Of a stretch of DNA of 64,000 nucleotides, positions 36,478 to 44,428 are shown piece by piece. Each line of letters starts with the position of its first letter. Position 1 is the first letter of the stretch. Under the pieces are notes generated by a model. The model ran no database searches. It was not told the DNA's origin and saw only the letters and a list, made by a program, of their open reading frames with translations. Origin of the DNA: Streptomyces tardus (GTDB lineage Bacteria > Actinomycetota > Actinomycetes > Streptomycetales > Streptomycetaceae); NCBI RefSeq assembly GCF_018101125.2, contig NZ_JAELVF020000001.1:4195629-4259628 (forward strand), in the 5' to 3' direction. The position numbers and the translations under genes were made by a program.

Positions 36478-36644
36478 CGCACTGTTCGGGTGCGGATGCG
36501 GTCCTTCTCCAGGACGATCGTGGAGCCCGCGTCTCCCGCCTGAGGAGTAGGAAGCGAACGCAGGTCGACGCAGTGGAGAGCGCTGTGCGCACACCGTTGC
36601 GGGATCGTTCCCCTCCTCGGCGCAGCCCACACGTGCGGTGCACG

Positions 36645-36650
36645 TACCCT
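36645..36650 (+). promoter_or_regulatory. Putative -10 element of the DUF3043 gene (leaderless)
   Basis: TACCCT fits the -10 consensus and lies 7 nt before the GTG start at 36658, with no ribosome site. Confidence 0.45.
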
Positions 36651-36657
36651 TGGGTGC

Positions 36658-37260
36658 GTGTTCCGAAGCCGTTCCAAGGATGAGCAGGCCGCGCCAAGCC
36701 AGCCGGGCGAGGACCTGACGAAGCTGACCCGTGACCCCCAGGCACCCAAGGGCCGCCCCACTCCCAAGCGGAGCGAGGCCCAGACGGGCAGGCGAAGCCT
36801 GTCGAAGCCGCCTGCCAACCGCAAGGAGGCCGCGAAGCGGGCCCGGGAGGCCCGCCGCACCGACCTCGCCAAGCAGCGCGAGGCGCTGGCCACCGGCGAC
36901 GAGCGCTACCTGCCGCTCCGCGACCGGGGCCAACTGCGGCGCTACACCCGGGACTTCATCGACTCCCGGTGGCACATCGCCGAGTTCTTCCTGCCGATCG
37001 CCCTGATCATCCTGGTCATGAGCATCATGCCGTCGCTCGCCGCGAAGAACCTTTCGCTGGTGCTGTGGATGGGCGTCATCATCATGATCATCTTCGATTC
37101 GGTGCTCACCGCCCGACGTCTGAAGAAGGCGCTGCGCGAGCGGTTCCCGGACGAGAGCCTGAAGGGCACCACCGGCTACGGGCTGATGCGCACCCTGCAG
37201 ATGCGCCGGATGCGGCTGCCCAAGCCGCAGGTGGCGCGGGGAGAGGCTCCGCGGCGCTGA
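36658..37260 (+). CDS. DUF3043 family membrane protein
   Basis: The 200-residue protein has a charged, Lys/Arg-rich N-terminal half (KGRPTPKRSEAQTGRRS), the conserved core RDRGQLRRYTRDFIDSRWHIAEFFLPIAL and two membrane helices. This is the DUF3043 pattern found only in actinobacteria, function unknown. Its stop overlaps the ATG of a methyltransferase (TGATG), so the two are coupled. It diverges from pspA. Confidence 0.85.
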   Translation: MFRSRSKDEQAAPSQPGEDLTKLTRDPQAPKGRPTPKRSEAQTGRRSLSKPPANRKEAAKRAREARRTDLAKQREALATGDERYLPLRDRGQLRRYTRDFIDSRWHIAEFFLPIALIILVMSIMPSLAAKNLSLVLWMGVIIMIIFDSVLTARRLKKALRERFPDESLKGTTGYGLMRTLQMRRMRLPKPQVARGEAPRR

Positions 37261-38054
37261 TGACCGCGGTCAACCACTTCAGCCCCGCCGTCGACCGCTG
37301 GCTGAACGGACAGGGCAAGTTCCGCGATGCCGTGCGCCACGCGCTGGTCACCCGGCAGCTCGACGAACAGCTCACCCACCGCTATCCGATCGACCGGCGG
37401 CTGCGGGTGCTGGACGTCGGCTGCGGCCAGGGTGTCCAGGCGTTGCGGCTGGCCCGCCTCGGTCACGAGGTCACCGGTCTGGAGTCGGACCCCACCATGC
37501 TCGCGGCGGCGCACACCGCGCTGGAGCAGGAGCCCGAGGGCATCCGGGCCCGACTGCATCTGCGGGCCGGGGACGCGAGGGACACCGGTGCGCTGTTCGC
37601 ACCGGGCAGTTTCGACGTGGTGCTGTGCCACGGCGTGCTGATGTACCTGGCGGAGCCGGGGCCGACCCTGGCCGGGCTCGCGCGGGTGCTCGCGAGGGAC
37701 GGGCTGCTCTCGCTGCTCGTGCGCAACGCCGACGCCCTGGCGCTCCGGCCCGGCCAGTCGGGCGACTGGTCCGCCGCCCTGTCCGCGTTCGACGAGCCCG
37801 GGTACACCAACCGTCTCGGCCTCGCCGCCCGCGCCGACCGGCTGGAGAGCCTCACCGCCACGCTGGCCGGTATCGGCGTCCCGCTCGCCCGCTGGTACGG
37901 CGTACGGGTGCTGACCGACCTCGCGCCGGACGACGCCGAGCCGCCGCAGGGCGAGAAATGGCAGCGGCTGCTCGCCGCCGAGGAGCGGGCGGGCACCACC
38001 GACCCCTACCGCGCGGTGGCTGCCCAGCTGCACCTGTGCGGCGTACGCGGCTGA
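37260..38054 (+). CDS. Class I SAM-dependent methyltransferase
   Basis: The 264-residue enzyme has motif I VLDVGCGQGVQALRLA at about 50-65, acidic residue in GLESDPTM, and FDVVLCHGVLMYLAEPG as motif IV. The C-terminal part contains RWYGVRVLTDLAPDD, reminiscent of the CmoM/SmtA tRNA methyltransferase group, but the substrate is not certain. The ATG overlaps the stop of the DUF3043 gene by one base. Confidence 0.83.
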   Translation: MTAVNHFSPAVDRWLNGQGKFRDAVRHALVTRQLDEQLTHRYPIDRRLRVLDVGCGQGVQALRLARLGHEVTGLESDPTMLAAAHTALEQEPEGIRARLHLRAGDARDTGALFAPGSFDVVLCHGVLMYLAEPGPTLAGLARVLARDGLLSLLVRNADALALRPGQSGDWSAALSAFDEPGYTNRLGLAARADRLESLTATLAGIGVPLARWYGVRVLTDLAPDDAEPPQGEKWQRLLAAEERAGTTDPYRAVAAQLHLCGVRG

Positions 38055-38168
38055 CCGGCGGGGTCCGAGGCCGGCCGGGCGGTAGCCGCCGCCCGTGTCC
38101 CGGGCGCCCGCGGCCGTGCTGCCGTGCGGCGGCTGCCCGTCACCGGCCGCCGGTGCGCGCCGCCGATC

Positions 38169-39029
38169 TCAGAGGTACGCCCCCGACGGCACGTACGGAG
38201 TCGGCGGACGCATGCCCCGCAGGCAGACGAAGCCGCCGGCCGACACCCGCAGGCCCGCGGCCAGCCCGACATCCACGGCCCACTGCTGCTCGGCGGTCAG
38301 GCCTGTCGCCTCCACCTCGGCGCCGTCGTCCATGCCGAGCAGCGCGGTGGTCAGCAGGCGGGTGGCCAGTCGGCGCGAGGTGGCGGCCAGCAACTCGATC
38401 CCGCCGTCCGGGGAGTAGTAGCAGTAGCCGCTGCCCGCCAGGTCGTCGCAGACCAACAGGCGGAAGTGGCGCAGGAGTTCGTGATGGTCGCTGCCGCGCG
38501 CCCCGCCCCGCAGCCGGCGGTCCACCGAGTCGAGCAGATCGAACCGGTCCGGCCCCCCGGGGGCGACCGGGCCGTCGGGCGCGGCCAGTCCGGCGTGCCG
38601 AACCTCGCCGGTCAGCCGCATCGCCGGGTGCAGATCGCAGCCGGCCGCGCGGTACGCGCGAACCGCGGCCGGGTGGTCGGACGAGCAGATGACGCCGCGC
38701 AGACAGCCGCGCCCGTACTCCAGTGCCCGTGTCAGCAACGCCTTCCCGACCCCCTCGCCCTGGGCCTCCCGTCCCACCGCGAGCAGGGAAAGTCCCCAGG
38801 TGCCCTCTCTGATGCTCGCGAGCACCGTGCCGACGGGTCTGCCCTGCGCGTCCTCGGCGATCCAGCAGCCGTCGGGGTCCCGCTCGGCGAGGTGGAGCGC
38901 CCGGCGGTGGTGGCGGTCGATCCGCCCCGGCGGCCAGGGGCGGGTGTCCAGATCGACGAAGGCGGCAGCCGTCACCGTGCGAACGGCCTCCGCGTCAGCG
39001 GCAGTTGGTCGTAGGGGGCGAAGGATCAT
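38169..39029 (-). CDS. GNAT family N-acetyltransferase
   Basis: The 286-residue protein has an N-terminal GNAT domain: GTVLASIREGTWGLSLLAVGREAQGEGVGKALL contains the acetyl-CoA loop (Q/R-x-x-G-x-G/A as REAQGEGVG). A second, weaker domain follows (VCDDLAGSGYCYYSPDGGIELLAATS), so it is a two-domain member. The acceptor is unknown. The start is supported by CAGGAT 6 nt before the ATG (leaderless). Confidence 0.8.
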   Translation of the reverse strand: MILRPLRPTAADAEAVRTVTAAAFVDLDTRPWPPGRIDRHHRRALHLAERDPDGCWIAEDAQGRPVGTVLASIREGTWGLSLLAVGREAQGEGVGKALLTRALEYGRGCLRGVICSSDHPAAVRAYRAAGCDLHPAMRLTGEVRHAGLAAPDGPVAPGGPDRFDLLDSVDRRLRGGARGSDHHELLRHFRLLVCDDLAGSGYCYYSPDGGIELLAATSRRLATRLLTTALLGMDDGAEVEATGLTAEQQWAVDVGLAAGLRVSAGGFVCLRGMRPPTPYVPSGAYL

Positions 39030-39035
39030 GGGGAC

Positions 39036-39041
39036 ATCCTG
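39036..39041 (-). promoter_or_regulatory. Putative -10 element of the GNAT gene (leaderless)
   Basis: CAGGAT on the minus strand resembles a -10 hexamer and ends 6 nt before the ATG. No ribosome site is seen. Confidence 0.4.
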
Positions 39042-39108
39042 CCGCCCGGGGCGTGCCCCGCGCAGCCCGTCCCGCCTCGGCCGGCCGCCCCGCAGCCCCC
39101 GGCAGTCC

Positions 39109-39148
39109 GCCCCCGCGTCGGCCGGCGAACACCGGTCGGCGCGGGGGC
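39109..39148 (-). terminator. Terminator downstream of nadA
   Basis: A 17-bp stem with two G-U pairs starts GCCCCCGCG (39109-39117) and closes on a 6-nt loop (39126-39131). It lies 22 bp beyond the nadA stop. Confidence 0.8.
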
Positions 39149-39170
39149 GCGGGGCACGGGGGTCAAGGGT

Positions 39171-40382
39171 TCAGGGCAGGGCCAGCATCCGCTCCAGCGC
39201 GAGCTTGGCGAACTTCTCCGTCTCCCGGTCGACCTGGATGCGGTTGACGGTCGTACCGTCGGCCAGCGACTCCAACGCCCAGACCAGGTGCGGGAGATCG
39301 ATGCGGTTCATCGTCGAGCAGAAGCACACGGTCCGGTCCAGGAACGCGATCTCCTTGCCTTCGGCGGCGTACCGGTTGGCGAGCCTGCGCACCAGGTTGA
39401 GCTCGGTGCCGATCGCCCACTTGGAGCCCGCGGGGGCGGCCTCCAGGGTGTTGATGATGTACTCCGTCGACCCGACGAAGTCGGCGGCGGCGACCACCTC
39501 GTTCTTGCACTCGGGGTGCACCAGCACGTTGACGCCGGGCATCCGCTCGCGCACGTCGCGCACCGAGTCCACCGAGAAGCGGCCGTGCACGGAGCAGTGG
39601 CCCCGCCACAGGATCATCCGGGCGTCGCGCAGCTCCTCGGGGGTGAGGCCGCCGTTGGGCTTGTGCGGGTTGTAGACGACGCAGTCCTCCAGCGACATCC
39701 CCATGTCGCGCACGGCGGTGTTGCGGCCCAGGTGCTGGTCGGGGAGGAAGAGCACCTTGCCGCGGTCGGGGTCGACCTGCTCGAAGGCCCAGCCGAGCGC
39801 GCGTGCCGCGTTGCTGGAGGTGCAGATGGTCCCGCCGTGGCGCCCGGTGAACGACTTGATGTCGGCCGAGGAGTTCATGTACGCGACCGGCACGGTCTGC
39901 TCGGACACCCCGGCCTCGGCCAGCACGTCCCAGCACTCGGCGACCTGCTCGGCGGTGGCCATGTCGGCCATCGAGCAGCCCGCGGCCAGGTCGGGCAGTA
40001 CGACCTGCTGGTCGTCGGAGGTCAGGATGTCGGCGGACTCGGCCATGAAGTGCACGCCGCAGAAGACGATGTACTCCGCGTCGGGGCGGGCCGCCGCCTC
40101 GCGGGCGAGCTTGAAGGAGTCGCCCGTCACGTCGGCGAACTCGATGACCTCGTCCCGCTGGTAGTGGTGGCCGAGCACGAAGACCCGGTCACCGAGGCGC
40201 TCCTTGGCGGCGCGGGCACGGGCCACCAGATCGGGGTCCGAGGGGGAGGGGAGGTCGCCGGGGCACTCCACCCCGCGCTCGCTCCGCGGGTCGGCTTCCC
40301 GGCCGAGCAGCAGCAGGGCGAGGGGAGTGGGCTGGACGTCCAACGTCTGGGTGGGCGGGGTTGCGTTCGACGCAGCGGTCAC
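39171..40382 (-). CDS. nadA: Quinolinate synthase
   Basis: The 403-residue 4Fe-4S enzyme condenses iminoaspartate with dihydroxyacetone phosphate in de novo NAD synthesis. Motifs include LGHHYQRDEVIEFAD, the three cluster cysteines in FCGVHFM, GHCSVHG and CFCSTMN, and NPHKPNGGL. The GTG at 40382 is preferred to that at 40391 because AAAGGG then sits 8 nt away. nadB and nadC are not adjacent. Three GTCA-N3-TGAC type boxes precede it. Confidence 0.93.
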   Translation of the reverse strand: MTAASNATPPTQTLDVQPTPLALLLLGREADPRSERGVECPGDLPSPSDPDLVARARAAKERLGDRVFVLGHHYQRDEVIEFADVTGDSFKLAREAAARPDAEYIVFCGVHFMAESADILTSDDQQVVLPDLAAGCSMADMATAEQVAECWDVLAEAGVSEQTVPVAYMNSSADIKSFTGRHGGTICTSSNAARALGWAFEQVDPDRGKVLFLPDQHLGRNTAVRDMGMSLEDCVVYNPHKPNGGLTPEELRDARMILWRGHCSVHGRFSVDSVRDVRERMPGVNVLVHPECKNEVVAAADFVGSTEYIINTLEAAPAGSKWAIGTELNLVRRLANRYAAEGKEIAFLDRTVCFCSTMNRIDLPHLVWALESLADGTTVNRIQVDRETEKFAKLALERMLALP

Positions 40383-40788
40383 AGCACGCACCCTTTCTGG
40401 TTGCTCGGCTCAACGCTTTTCGTCGATTTGACGTTATCTATGATAGCCGCTTTGTGTCAGCTTGACGATGGGCCTCGTGTCAATGTGACGCATCCCCGCT
40501 TCGTCGCCGGTGTCGGACACCGCCCCGGTGGCGCCGGTGGGGCCGCCGGGGCGGCGCCCCGGGCCCGGCCGCTCCGTGCCGCGCACCGTGCCGGACGGGG
40601 ATGCGGTCGGCCGACCCGTGACCGGTGCCCGGGCGGTGTGCGAGCATGAGAGCGGAGCAGCGCCGGGTGAGCAGTACGAGACCAGTGCGAACGCGGTGGC
40701 GAGAAAAGCTCCTGGACCGGAATAGATCCGGGAACTCGTCTGTTGCAGCAGGCGGCAGAGCAGTCCGTACAACCCGGGAGAGAAGCAG
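40383..40788. other. Intergenic region between nadA and the A-type carrier gene
   Basis: This 406-bp divergent region holds the nadA operator array near its left end. CCGGA-ATAGA-TCCGG (40717-40731) lies closer to the plus-strand gene and could be a control site or part of its promoter. Short open frames here lack ribosome sites and I do not call them genes. Confidence 0.45.
40422..40489 (-). promoter_or_regulatory. Three-box operator array of nadA
   Basis: GTCAGCTTGAC (40456-40466) and GTCAATGTGAC (40479-40489) are perfect GTCA-N3-TGAC palindromes, and GTCGATTTGAC (40422-40432) is the same with one mismatch. Starts are 34 and 23 bp apart. TATCAT (40440-40445, minus strand) between boxes one and two is a likely -10. 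The layout fits an NAD-responsive repressor. Confidence 0.65.
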
Positions 40789-41145
40789 ATGTCCGTATCG
40801 GACGAGACCGCCACGACCACTGACGGCATCATCGTGTCCGACGCCGCCCAGGCGAAGGTCAAGGCCCTGCTGGAGCAGGAGGGCCGGGACGACCTGGCGC
40901 TGCGCGTCGCCGTTCAGCCGGGTGGCTGCTCGGGCCTGCGATACCAGCTGTTCTTCGACGAGCGTTCGCTCGACGGCGATGTCGTGAAGGACTTCGACGG
41001 TGTGAAGGTCGTCACCGACCGGATGAGCGCCCCGTACCTGGGCGGCGCCTCCATCGACTTCGTCGACACCATCGAGAAGCAGGGCTTCACCATCGACAAC
41101 CCCAACGCGACCGGCTCCTGCGCCTGCGGCGACTCCTTCAGCTGA
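40789..41145 (+). CDS. erpA: A-type iron-sulfur carrier (ErpA/HesB family)
   Basis: The 118-residue protein delivers Fe-S clusters to target enzymes. The three ligand cysteines are present: C47 in PGGCSGLRY and C111/C113 in GSCACGDSF. The ATG is preceded by GGGAG. It diverges from nadA, itself a 4Fe-4S enzyme, and lies a few kb from the desulfurase gene. The name erpA follows common annotation of the single actinobacterial copy. Confidence 0.9.
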   Translation: MSVSDETATTTDGIIVSDAAQAKVKALLEQEGRDDLALRVAVQPGGCSGLRYQLFFDERSLDGDVVKDFDGVKVVTDRMSAPYLGGASIDFVDTIEKQGFTIDNPNATGSCACGDSFS

Positions 41146-41224
41146 GCCGCGGGGCGCGCGTTCGCCGAGTCGCGGCGCCGAAGTCGTGGCGCACGGGCGG
41201 GCGTTGAGCCACACCGACGCACAA

Positions 41225-41264
41225 GAAGGGCGGGCTTCCCCGAATCGGGGAGGGCCCGCCCTTC
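41225..41264. terminator. Bidirectional terminator after the erpA-like gene
   Basis: An outer 11-bp stem GAAGGGCGGGC (41225-41235) pairs with 41254-41264, with an inner TCCCCGA/TCGGGGA stem. It lies between convergent genes. Confidence 0.85.
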
Positions 41265-41323
41265 CTGCCTGCCGCCCCCACAGCGGCTCGTCCACAGCGG
41301 CTCGTGCTGCTTGCCCGCGGCGC

Positions 41324-42796
41324 TCAGCGCCGGGGCAGCTCCTTGCCCTTCTCGTCCACCACGGCGCGGTCGCCGACCGGCGCGTCCAGCGTCACGGTCT
41401 CCTCCATCGCCTTGGCGACCTTGATGCAGACTCCTCCCGGATCGCGCGGCTTCTCCACCACGGTGATCCGCACCCGCTCGCCGCTCTCCTCGGCCTTGAC
41501 GGTGTAGTCCGAGCAGGCGCCGCCCCAGAAGTGGACGGTCAGCTCACGGTCGCCCGATCGGTACGGTTCCACGCTCTCGCCCGGAGGGGAGGGGTCGGCA
41601 GGCTGCTCGGATCCGGGGCGCCCCGGTTGTGAGCCGCTGCCCGCGTTCCCCGAAGTCCCGTCCTTCCGGCTTTCCTTCGCCAGGAATTCGGGATCGATCG
41701 CCGGATGGCTGACCGACTTCCCCGCGCCCAGCTCGAAGCTCCAGGAGGGAACCAGCACCCTCTTGCCCTGTGCGGAGTGCGCCGCCAGCACGAACGAGGC
41801 GTCCAGGACCTTCGCCGGGCCGCCTTTCGGCCCCTCGCACGGCTCCTTGATGCACTGGATGTCGGGGTGGTGGACGGGGCGGTGCCTGTTCAGCTCCGCG
41901 AGAGTCCGGTCGGCGTCGAGCACCGGGTACTCGGAGCCCTTGGTCAGCGGCGCCAGCGCCCCGTGACCGCGTACGAGCTTGCCGTCCGAGCCGATCGTGA
42001 GCCGGGTGTCCCAGCCCTCGACCGCCAGCCCGCCCAGGGCGGGCCGCGCCTTGACCGTACGGAGCGCACCCTGGGTGGTGGAGCTGTCCAACTCGGCCTT
42101 CTCCAGGCCCAGTACGCGCAACACCGGCTCGGCGGACTTCCGCGCCTCCCGCTCGGAAACCGGCTCCTGGCCTGCGGGGCGCTCTGCGGCTGTGCCGTCG
42201 CCCGGGGTCGGTTCGGACCCTGCCGGGGTGTCCGGGCCCGCGGCTGTCGAGGGGCAGCGCGGCGGCTTGTCGGGCTGCGGCAGCTTTCCGCACCGCGGTT
42301 CGGCGCCGGGGGAGTAGCGGCTGAACGACCACTGGCCCTGGCGACCCTCGGACGTACCGCTGACCCGCAGTGCCGGCCCCGACCGGCCCTCGCCCACCAC
42401 CCAGGTCTCGCCGCGCTTGTCCGGCTCGCCCTCCGCGCCGAGCTCACGGGCGAGGTCGATCACGGACTTCTCGTCGACCTTCGCCGTGCGGTAGACCGGG
42501 GCCCGGGCCGGTCCGCGGTCGCTGTCGCCGGTCAACTCGTAGGAGGGCGCAGCGCTCTTGCCGGGCTCGCCCGCACCGCCGTGGCCGTCCAGCTCCAGCG
42601 GCTCCGGGTCGTCCTCGCGCTGCGCCGACGGGGCGCCGGACGAGGAGTCCGAGCCGACCTGGGCCTGTGCGAAATAGGTGCCGCCCGCCGCCAGCACCAC
42701 CGCGGCGGCGACGGAGACGGCTGCGAGCCTGCGGCGGCGCGGCTTGTCCGCGTGGTCCCGCTCGGCTTCGCCGTGGGTGTGGGATTCGGCGCTCAC
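41324..42796 (-). CDS. Membrane-anchored extracellular protein of unknown function
   Basis: The 490-residue protein has an Arg cluster (DKPRRRRLAAVSVAAAVVLA) and a single N-terminal helix, then a long Gly/Ser/Pro/Glu-rich stalk with two Pro-rich linkers. The folded parts carry paired cysteines (CIKEPCEG, GGACSDY...GGVCIKV), consistent with disulfides outside the cell. I do not recognise the family. Two GTG codons lie in tandem; the second (42796) is chosen because it is 6 nt from AAGGAG. Confidence 0.65.
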   Translation of the reverse strand: MSAESHTHGEAERDHADKPRRRRLAAVSVAAAVVLAAGGTYFAQAQVGSDSSSGAPSAQREDDPEPLELDGHGGAGEPGKSAAPSYELTGDSDRGPARAPVYRTAKVDEKSVIDLARELGAEGEPDKRGETWVVGEGRSGPALRVSGTSEGRQGQWSFSRYSPGAEPRCGKLPQPDKPPRCPSTAAGPDTPAGSEPTPGDGTAAERPAGQEPVSEREARKSAEPVLRVLGLEKAELDSSTTQGALRTVKARPALGGLAVEGWDTRLTIGSDGKLVRGHGALAPLTKGSEYPVLDADRTLAELNRHRPVHHPDIQCIKEPCEGPKGGPAKVLDASFVLAAHSAQGKRVLVPSWSFELGAGKSVSHPAIDPEFLAKESRKDGTSGNAGSGSQPGRPGSEQPADPSPPGESVEPYRSGDRELTVHFWGGACSDYTVKAEESGERVRITVVEKPRDPGGVCIKVAKAMEETVTLDAPVGDRAVVDEKGKELPRR

Positions 42797-42931
42797 CACT
42801 GACTCCTTCGACTCCGGATGCCCTGACAGCGGTGGGACGAGCCGTGGTGACGAACGGTTCCCCCGGACTCCCGCGGAGCGGGGCCCGGGGGAACCGAGTC
42901 GGAGTGGAACGGGGTGGGCGAAGCCGACTGA

Positions 42932-43153
42932 TCAGTCGCCGTAGTCGGACATTCCGTCGAGCATCCGGGCCGACCGCTCGGGAACGCGTACGCCGTGCAG
43001 CCGCGAGTGCGAGACACTCTCCCGGGCCGGGGTCACGCCGACCGGGGTCCAGCGGGCGGACATCCGGGCGCAGTCCTGGCGGAGGTCGTCCATCGAATCC
43101 GGCTCGGGAGCGTGGGTGTAGCGGTCGGCGGCAGAAGGCACTTGCTTCGTCAT
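42932..43153 (-). CDS. Small soluble hypothetical protein
   Basis: The 73-residue hydrophilic product begins MTKQVPSAADRYTHAPEPDSMDDL and contains ARMSARWTPVGVTPARESVSHSRLHG. I do not recognise a family or motif. The gene is supported by a well-formed promoter (TTACCA, 17 nt, TAGCGT) placed so that transcription starts at the ATG. It is divergent from the PfkB kinase gene. Confidence 0.6.
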   Translation of the reverse strand: MTKQVPSAADRYTHAPEPDSMDDLRQDCARMSARWTPVGVTPARESVSHSRLHGVRVPERSARMLDGMSDYGD

Positions 43154-43160
43154 GAGAGTC

Positions 43161-43189
43161 ACGCTACGCACACCGAGAGAGGCTGGTAA
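43161..43189 (-). promoter_or_regulatory. Promoter of the 73-residue protein gene (leaderless)
   Basis: On the minus strand TTACCA (43184-43189) and TAGCGT (43161-43166) are separated by exactly 17 nt, and TAGCGT ends 7 nt before the ATG. Confidence 0.6.
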
Positions 43190-43285
43190 GCCCTACTTTC
43201 GGGTAGTTTCAGGGACTCGGGAAATATCCTCCGAACGGGTAGCGTGAAGCGTCCACACCGTCGCCCTCCTCGGGAGCAGCCCGCC

Positions 43286-44260
43286 GTGCGTATCGCCGTC
43301 TCCGGTTCCATCGCCACAGATCACCTGATGACGTTCCCCGGTCGCTTCGCCGACCAGCTCGTGGCCGACCAGCTCCACACCGTCTCGCTGTCCTTCCTGG
43401 TGGACTCGCTCGACGTCCGCCGCGGTGGCGTCGCCCCCAACATCTGCTTCGGCATGGGTCAGCTCGGCGCCAGCCCGGTGCTGGTCGGTGCCGCCGGCTC
43501 GGACTTCGCCGAGTACCGCGCCTGGCTCGACCGCCACGGCGTGGACACCCAGTCCGTACGGATCTCCGAGGTGCTGCACACGGCCCGCTTCATCTGCACG
43601 ACGGACGCCGACCACAACCAGATCGGCTCCTTCTACACCGGTGCGATGAGCGAGGCACGCAACATCGAGTTCCAGTCCGTCGCCGAGCGCGTCGGCACCC
43701 TGGATCTGGTGCACATCGGCGCGGACGACCCCGAGGCGATGATGCGGCACAGCGAGGAGTGCCGGAAGCGGGGCATCCCCTTCGCCGCCGACTACTCCCA
43801 GCAGTTGGCCCGCATGGGCGGCGAGGAGATCCGCGCGCTCACCGAGGGCGCCGCGTACCTCTTCTCCAACGAGTACGAGTCCGCGCTGATCGAGAGCAAG
43901 ACCGGCTGGACCGCCGCCGAGGTGCTCGAGCGCGTCGGTACGAAGGTCACCACCCTCGGTGCCAACGGCGTCCGCATCGAGCGCGCCGGAGAGCCGACCG
44001 TCGAGGTCGGCTGCCCGCAGGAGGAGGCCAAGGTCGACCCGACCGGCGTCGGCGACGCCTTCCGTGCGGGCTTCCTCTCCGGTCTCGCCTGGGGCGTCAG
44101 CCTGGAGCGGGCCGCACAGGTCGGCTGCATGGTGGCCACCCTCGTCATCGAGACCGTCGGCACCCAGGAGTACGAGCTGCACCGGGCGCACTTCCTGGAG
44201 CGCTTCACCGCCGCCTACGGCGACGAGGCAGCGGCCGAGGTGAAGAAGTACCTGGGCTGA
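43286..44260 (+). CDS. PfkB family carbohydrate/nucleoside kinase
   Basis: The 324-residue kinase begins (V/M)RIAVSGSIATDHLMTFPGRF and has the GGVAPNICFGMGQLG substrate motif near residue 50. The C-terminal DPTGVGDAFRAGF carries the catalytic Asp and anion hole. It resembles actinobacterial proteins annotated as adenosine kinase or ribokinase-like; the substrate needs assay. The GTG at 43286 is preferred since the conserved strand starts there and GGGAG lies upstream. It ends before a strong hairpin. Confidence 0.87.
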   Translation: MRIAVSGSIATDHLMTFPGRFADQLVADQLHTVSLSFLVDSLDVRRGGVAPNICFGMGQLGASPVLVGAAGSDFAEYRAWLDRHGVDTQSVRISEVLHTARFICTTDADHNQIGSFYTGAMSEARNIEFQSVAERVGTLDLVHIGADDPEAMMRHSEECRKRGIPFAADYSQQLARMGGEEIRALTEGAAYLFSNEYESALIESKTGWTAAEVLERVGTKVTTLGANGVRIERAGEPTVEVGCPQEEAKVDPTGVGDAFRAGFLSGLAWGVSLERAAQVGCMVATLVIETVGTQEYELHRAHFLERFTAAYGDEAAAEVKKYLG

Positions 44261-44277
44261 TCCCGGCAGCGGAAGTG

Positions 44278-44307
44278 GCGGGGCGGGGGTCGCGGCCCCC
44301 GCCCCGC
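44278..44307. terminator. Terminator between kinase and desulfurase genes
   Basis: The 12-bp stem GCGGGGCGGGGG (44278-44289) pairs with 44296-44307 over a 6-nt loop, 18 bp after the kinase stop and between convergent genes. Confidence 0.78.
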
Positions 44308-44428
44308 ACCCGTATTCGCACACCCGCCGCCTTTGCTGCCCCTCCGCGCGACCGCCTTCTCTTCCGGCCGCCCGGCGGCCCTCCCCGGCCGGCCGCCCGC
44401 CGCCCCCTGGACGCAGCGGTGCGTGTGG

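Noticed and set aside
40510-40725. A 71-codon open frame between nadA and the A-type carrier
   Set aside because: Pro/Arg/Gly-rich composition, no ribosome site and overlap with probable promoter DNA; no sign of a real protein.
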